Below are positions 58,901 through 64,000 of a DNA stretch of 64,000 bases, piece after piece. Positions within the stretch are counted from its first letter, which is position 1. Each line of letters opens with the position of its first letter. The stretch lies in the NCBI GenBank assembly GCA_948567375.1, contig OX419758.1, positions 21,023,001 to 21,087,000 on the forward strand, read 5' to 3'. A program made the position numbers and the translations under genes. A model generated the notes under the pieces. That model was given only the letters and a program-made list of their open reading frames with translations, ran no database searches and was not told the DNA's origin. Source of the stretch: Lunularia cruciata (taxonomy: Eukaryota; Streptophyta; Marchantiopsida; Lunulariales; Lunulariaceae).

Positions 58901-60450
58901 AATTTAGTACAATCCCATAACTTCCTTGATGCAATGACACATAACACAGATTGCTGAACCAGCTTGATAAACTCTTGTGGTAGCTATCTTCATCCACATT
59001 GCAACCAGGCAAGCATCTGTCACGCCTTGGTTGTCCCAATCTTCCGGATGACCTTTCCAGCACGGATCTCCGGGTAACAACCGGGGGGATTCCGCCATAC
59101 TTTGAAGTATTCTATAGTGATGCAATAGACCTTGCGTTCAAAGGCTTTGCAGCTACTGCGTTTCTCAATTACTCATATATACTGTGGCCCGTTATTCAGT
59201 TTGCGGGCTGTTCTTCTGGTCTTCAAGGGCGAAGTACTCACTATAAACCCATGAACTTACTTGAGGACAGCCATACTCGCATGTCTAAGGACATAGATGA
59301 TTCTCACCAAACCACACTACTTAGAGACTCCTGTCATGCACAGAATGAGTTGGGTTTCGATGCATTACGTACCCATCAATTGGTTGCCGCTCAAATCCAA
59401 TTCCTCCAAAGGATGGGACGGGTTTTTTATCAGGTCACCAGGTATGGGACCGGTAAATGCATTGTGGCTCAGCCTCAGAGAAGTGAGAGATGTGACATAT
59501 TGGAAGGTTGGCAAATTTCCAACAAGCGCGTTGTGACTGATATCCAACACTCTCAGCGAGGCAGCAAAGATGGACCCCAAACCGGCGTCAGTCAATGAAC
59601 CTGAGAGTTTGTTATGACTAAGATTGACGTGCTCCACAGTGGTGAAGGGTGCTTCGTAGGCCGCCTCTTGAAGCCAGGGAAGAAGTCCCTCGAAGTTGTT
59701 GGAGCTCAAATCCACGAAGCGGGTGTTATTAAGCGAAAGCAGACTGGGATCAATGCTTCCTGAGAGACGATTCTGGTGGAAATCCAATCGCTCCAAACGG
59801 ACAAGCTTTGAGAGGCCACCAGGTATGCTTCCGCCCAGGTCGTTTGAAGATAGATTGAGTGTCTCCAACTGCTCTAGTTGAATAAGCGAGGAAGGTATGT
59901 TCCCAGTCAACCTGTTTCTGCTCAGGTCCAGTTCTTGCAGAGCATGGAGGTACCCAAGTGCATCAGGAATGGGACCTGTGAACCAGTTCCCAGCAAGCGA
60001 AAGGTTCTGCAACGATGGTGACAGTTGGACGAGGCTCCTGGGTATTTCCCCCTCGAAGTAGTTGTCGGACAGATGCATTTTTCTTAGGCTCGTCAGATTT
60101 CCGAGGTCATCCGGAAGAGTACCCTTCAAGGAGTTGTTCACAAGCGAGAGGAAGGAAATCCCAGATAGATTTCCAAGAGTACCACTCCTCAGCTCTCCCT
60201 CAAGCCCTTCATCGTTCAATTCGAGGCTAACTACTTTCCCTGAGGCGCATATTACACCGTGCCAACCGGATGGGCAACCAAAATCATCCAAGCTGTTCGC
60301 ATTCCAGGTGTTGTTGACCTGCCCAGATGGATCTGCTACCAGATGTGCTTTGAATTGGAGCAATGCGAGGGTGTCAGGAGCCGGTCCAAAAGCGGCAAGG
60401 AGAGGTATGAAGTATGAGAACAGTAAAACTAGTAGATATAGCCTCTGCAT
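55933..60450 (-). CDS. LRR receptor-like pseudokinase, GHR1/At5g10020 type
   Basis: Plasma-membrane receptor of the plant LRR family. Exons on minus: 60450-59373, 58623-56938, 56525-55933; 3357 nt, 1118 residues, both introns GT-AG and in phase. Start chosen at 60450, which begins a good signal peptide (MQRLYLLVLLFSYFIPLLAA); an in-frame ATG at 60510 would add 20 residues. Then an LRR N-terminal cap (TLALLQFKAH ... CPSGWHGVIC), about twenty LRRs to residue ~630, a transmembrane helix (about 668-690), and a kinase-like domain (about 835-1115). ATP-loop LGKSSHGTSYKA and Lys861 are present. The catalytic loop is HGN (957-959) not HRD, and DFG is DFS (979-981), so phosphotransfer is unlikely. The RSAGDIISG-like segment (KSAGDIISGN) matches the GHR1/At5g10020 clade; in Arabidopsis GHR1 acts in guard-cell hydrogen peroxide signalling. 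Role here is inferred only. Confidence 0.92.
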
Positions 60451-62084
60451 TGTTCCTGCTGTCGAGAGGCCGAGGAGGGAAGGAGGGCGAGGATGACTAG
60501 TCCCAATCATCACTCATTGAACTGATACCTCCTTTCTCCTTGAAGAAAAAAGACTAAGCTATGTGCTACTGCCTGGAAGCTGCATTGTGCACCACCTGCT
60601 TTGGCTGAATTTCCAACTTCTTGATCCAGGAGGTGACTGTTCTCTACAGACTCTCATACTGAATGACCCTCGACCCCACAACTGCTCCAGCATAAACTGG
60701 CCACTACTCAATGCAGCTGCATTTTCTGTAAATTGCATTGACCCAGTCCTAAGCCTCTTCTGTTTCTTCTTACTTTCACCCCATCTTGCTGCACACATTA
60801 GTGCTCAGGGCCAGCGACCCCTCACCATCCAGCACCTTGCAGCTCAAAAGTGTTCTCTTCTCTGCCCTCTTATCCTATTCCATGTACTTCCTTCCCCGTC
60901 CTTAATCGATGATTCAATCAAGCACTGCTAGTCTTCCTCCTCTGCTTTAGTTTTCTGAATCTCTGGAACCCAACACAGATCAAACCCACGAGAAAATCTC
61001 AAGCCAACAACAGTACGACACCCTCATCCCGCCGGAACTTTCTTCCTTCAGAGCTTCTTCACGTCCTGCTTCTTCTGCCGCTGCTGCTGATGTGAGATAA
61101 TCTGCGAGCAGTTAGTTGGCTGGCCGAGAGGCTGACCCATGGGAGCCAGAAAAGACCCGTAAAAAATCCAAACTCTGACGGGACCAAGAGAGAAAAACGA
61201 GCATGAGAAGACCCACACGAATATAAAAGAGCCCAACAAAGACTAGATGGGTAAGGAGGAAGGAAGGACGGGAACTGACAGACTGAAGGTGGAAGGCTCG
61301 GAAACAGGAGCTTGAAACGCGGAGGAAAGGGCTGCTGCTGCTCTGCGTGTGGGCTGTCTCTCTGTCCGTCTCGCCGAGAGGTGGATTCGAGGAGGCAAGG
61401 AAAAGCAAAGGGGGGGCGGAGTACACCAGCAGTGGAAGACTGCAGTGACACCAAGCAAGCTTGCGCTCTCAGCGCTGGCGCCGTCCAGGAAGGGAGGAAG
61501 GAAGAAGAAGAAGAAGGACAGACAGAGCGGCGATTGAGGAGACAAAAGAGGACTTCTTCTTTACGCACGAGAGCAAACAACTGCTCCTCAACAAAAGGCT
61601 TTTTAGCCTTTCCGATCCTCACTCACTACTGCAACTACTACTACGACCCCTCCTCCACTTTTCCTTCCCTCGCCTCTGCTCCCTTTCTCCATTCAGATTG
61701 ACACCAAACCCATTTCTCATCTCATCTCACCTCTCCACTTCTCAATCCGCCTCACATTGTCTGTCTGTCTGTCTCACCCTTCACTCCCATCACCCAACTC
61801 TTTCCGTCGCCGCCACCACTCTCTCTCTCCCTTCCCACTCACTGTCTGTATCCTCTCATCAATCTCCCATGCTCTCCTCCATCCTCCCTGTCATTCATTC
61901 AGCCATCCCTCAACACCCACCACCTCTCACCTGCAGCTCAAGAACCTAACAAGCTCAGACAATACAGCAAAAGGCCGGATAACCAAATGAGATGAACCCA
62001 ACCATCAATCCATGAGATCGATCACACAGACATCCCCACAAACAGAAAAGACCACACCACTATCCAGACGGTGAGTGGAATCCT
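60451..62084. promoter_or_regulatory. Leader/promoter region of the receptor gene, GA/CT-rich
   Basis: No gene is supported. From about 61620 to 61930 the plus strand is overwhelmingly C and T (purine-rich on minus), and 61300-61520 is purine-rich on plus. Such GA/CT tracts are common in plant promoters and leaders and can bind GAGA-repeat factors. ORFs of 100-187 codons here overlap on both strands and are low-complexity by-products. Confidence 0.45.
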
Positions 62085-64000
62085 TTGAGTAGTAGTGATC
62101 TTCTCCTCGAAGAAGGAAGAGAGAGAGAGAAAAGACAGAAGGAACAGCTGACGAAGGAGGACTGGACTGTTCCGTTCAGTTCTGCAAATGCAGGGGAGCA
62201 GAGAGAGCCTTCAGAGGATCAAATCGGGAACGTTCCCTTCAGAGAAATCGGGTTCCATTTACTGGATTCCATTAAGGGCCACCGGACGAGCCAGTTAGTT
62301 GCGCCAGGCAGGTCTAGCAGACCCGCACCATTGCTTCCCGCCATGCCGTCGCTGCCCGAGGACTGCGGCTGGTCACGACTGACGGGCCTGCCCAGACCTG
62401 CCCGACTACCCTGCGCTTCCCACTCCATCCATGCACGCCCAGCGCTCGCTGGTCCCCGCATACATTTATGGTGCATGCATGGTGTAATCGGAAGACATAG
62501 CTCTGTCGGTTGTCATCCCATCCCATGCATAGATAGACTGGGCCATGACCCACTCTTCACTCATGACACCGGCAAGATGACGTAGATTTGACGTTTTCCT
62601 CCCCTTCAGTGACGGGCTTGACAGGGCTCGTTCCACCCTTCTCTCCCCAACCCATGGTAGATGACCACCCGTACCACGCAACCCACATGGACGGTAAACA
62701 TACTTCACTTTCGACATTGTTACAACCACATTCGAACTCGAGAAATGCCTAAGGAAAGTTCGACAGCAGCTTAACTTGAGGTTAATATAAGAGATGACTT
62801 CTAGACATGTCCGGACTGGTCTAGTCAAATTAACCAAAGGCCTTAATATGATGGAACTAGGGATCCACCACAACACAACCTAAAATTTCATATACGAATA
62901 TTTTGAAGGTCATTAAACTCTTTTTTCTCGATGGTTAATTTTGGGGTAAATAAGCCCTCAAGGTAATAAATCAAGTAAACCTTGATATTATTATTGAGGT
63001 TTGGATTAAACCTCATGCAGAAATGAGCAATGGGTTCCATCTCGGAGCTTTATGTTATGATTCTCTGAGTTTTGGCTCTTGTTGCACCACCACAAGATAC
63101 CAACATTAGAGTTGTTAAATTATGCGTTTTCCGCAGTGATGCATATGCAGCTGTTCGCTTGGTAATATCTCGATAATCGCTATTCCAATTCGGAGAATGA
63201 TCATCAATTGACTTTCTTTCCATCGCAACTAGACCTCGAAAAATTTTCATTATATTTACAGTTTACTCTTTGGGGCGTCGATAAACACCAAAATATTAGT
63301 ACGAACTTTGCAATGAGCATGGCATGTAACACTGACATCCATCCATGTGAAATAGGTGCATTTGAACTCATGAAACAAATCATGACATAAATGATTCACA
63401 TTTATGAAGTAACTGGAAGGAACAGCACTGTACAGATTCCGCGGACAAACGTGGCATGGGATGGTTAGTGATCAAAGCGATGGATGCGGTTGTACCGGAT
63501 CACACGGCTCATTGAATTATATCTCGTTTTTACTTGCCTTGTTCTCACGTATGTATATATCACGTTCAATACTCGCACTAGTTACTTTCATTTTGCGGAT
63601 GAGAGTTTTTGTTTAAATTGGTTTATCCATTTACATTTCTCTTGAATTTTTATATTAGTTTAGATATAATAGATAACTTCAGATAACTCGTTACTCTTTT
63701 TTAGACAGAGGATAATAACAATTTTACTCTACTTTAAAATGTAGATGAAAATACAATAGAGAGGATACTTCTCTGGTAGCATTTGTATACATTCACACAA
63801 TACGAGATAGTCCAGACTTATATATCTTTGCTACTCTCGAGTGAGAGTAGCGGGATGTTGTGGTTGTGATACAATTTTGGATCTTATATATTATACACTT
63901 TTGGAGGAATGGATTATCCATCTTCTTTTAGAGTGGAGCTGCAACAACCATGGTCTTCAAATACAAATATAAATATAGGAATATGTAGTGAATCTTCAGT
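62085..64000. other. Intergenic, no gene recognised
   Basis: 62085-62585 contains a 166-codon plus frame without known motif, overlapped by equally open minus frames, so it is not convincing. From 62.9 kb to the end the DNA is AT-rich with short ORFs only. Confidence 0.4.

Noticed and set aside
61222-61229. Plus-strand TATA box (TATAAAAG) for a divergent gene
   Set aside because: No supported coding sequence follows on plus, and the spot lies in the likely leader of the minus-strand receptor gene.
61059-61949. Overlapping ORFs up to 187 codons on both strands
   Set aside because: They arise from the purine/pyrimidine-biased sequence; several frames are open at once and none has a motif.
62085-62585. 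166-codon plus-strand ORF as a gene
   Set aside because: Minus frames over the same bases are equally open, there is no recognisable domain, and codon content looks random.

Overview
This is nuclear DNA from a land plant, most likely a non-seed plant (moss, liverwort, lycophyte or fern). The main argument is a complete 14-exon gene for a plastid-type MurC (UDP-N-acetylmuramate--L-alanine ligase), a peptidoglycan enzyme kept by bryophytes and lycophytes but, as far as I know, missing from angiosperms such as Arabidopsis. The other two host genes are plant-specific families, all introns I traced are GT-AG, and the rest is mostly decayed plant-type retroelements. I cannot fix the species.

Layout. 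About 1-10603 is one very old Ty3/gypsy element on the minus strand. Its reverse transcriptase, RNase H, integrase and a C-terminal PHD-type zinc finger are still recognisable. It has been hit by four insertions of one unrelated LTR family; a fifth copy lies at 31414-32026. About 10880-16300 holds two degenerate LINE-like relics with restriction-like endonuclease ends. The larger one (13620-16300) keeps reverse transcriptase motifs and a 3' tail, and that tail recurs as truncated copies at 12290-12380 (minus) and 20613-20770 (plus). A hairpin beside a G-quadruplex motif lies at 12911-12980, and a fold-back U6 snRNA pseudogene at 16496-16579. From 16.6 to 23.5 kb I see no gene.

About 23.5-24.84 kb carries a GC-rich promoter and a PADRE/DUF4228 gene. 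24.84-33.3 kb is largely unassigned apart from a possible LINE scrap and the fifth solo LTR. 33588-38451 is a delimited Ty3/gypsy chromovirus-type retrotransposon with 412- and 414-bp LTRs, a tRNA-iMet primer site and a CAATG target duplication. It is riddled with stops and lacks the RNase H region.

42650-50642 (plus) is MurC: 14 exons, 610 codons, all splice phases consistent. 55933-60450 (minus) is an LRR receptor pseudokinase of the GHR1/At5g10020 type: 3 exons, 1118 codons. Its upstream region has a strongly strand-asymmetric GA/CT-rich stretch. The last 2 kb are AT-rich and apparently empty.

The three host genes have no evident joint pathway: plastid wall synthesis, a membrane signalling pseudokinase, and a PADRE protein. 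They look like ordinary gene islands in a retroelement-rich region. Exon borders were read by eye from splice signals, reading frame and family motifs, without transcripts.
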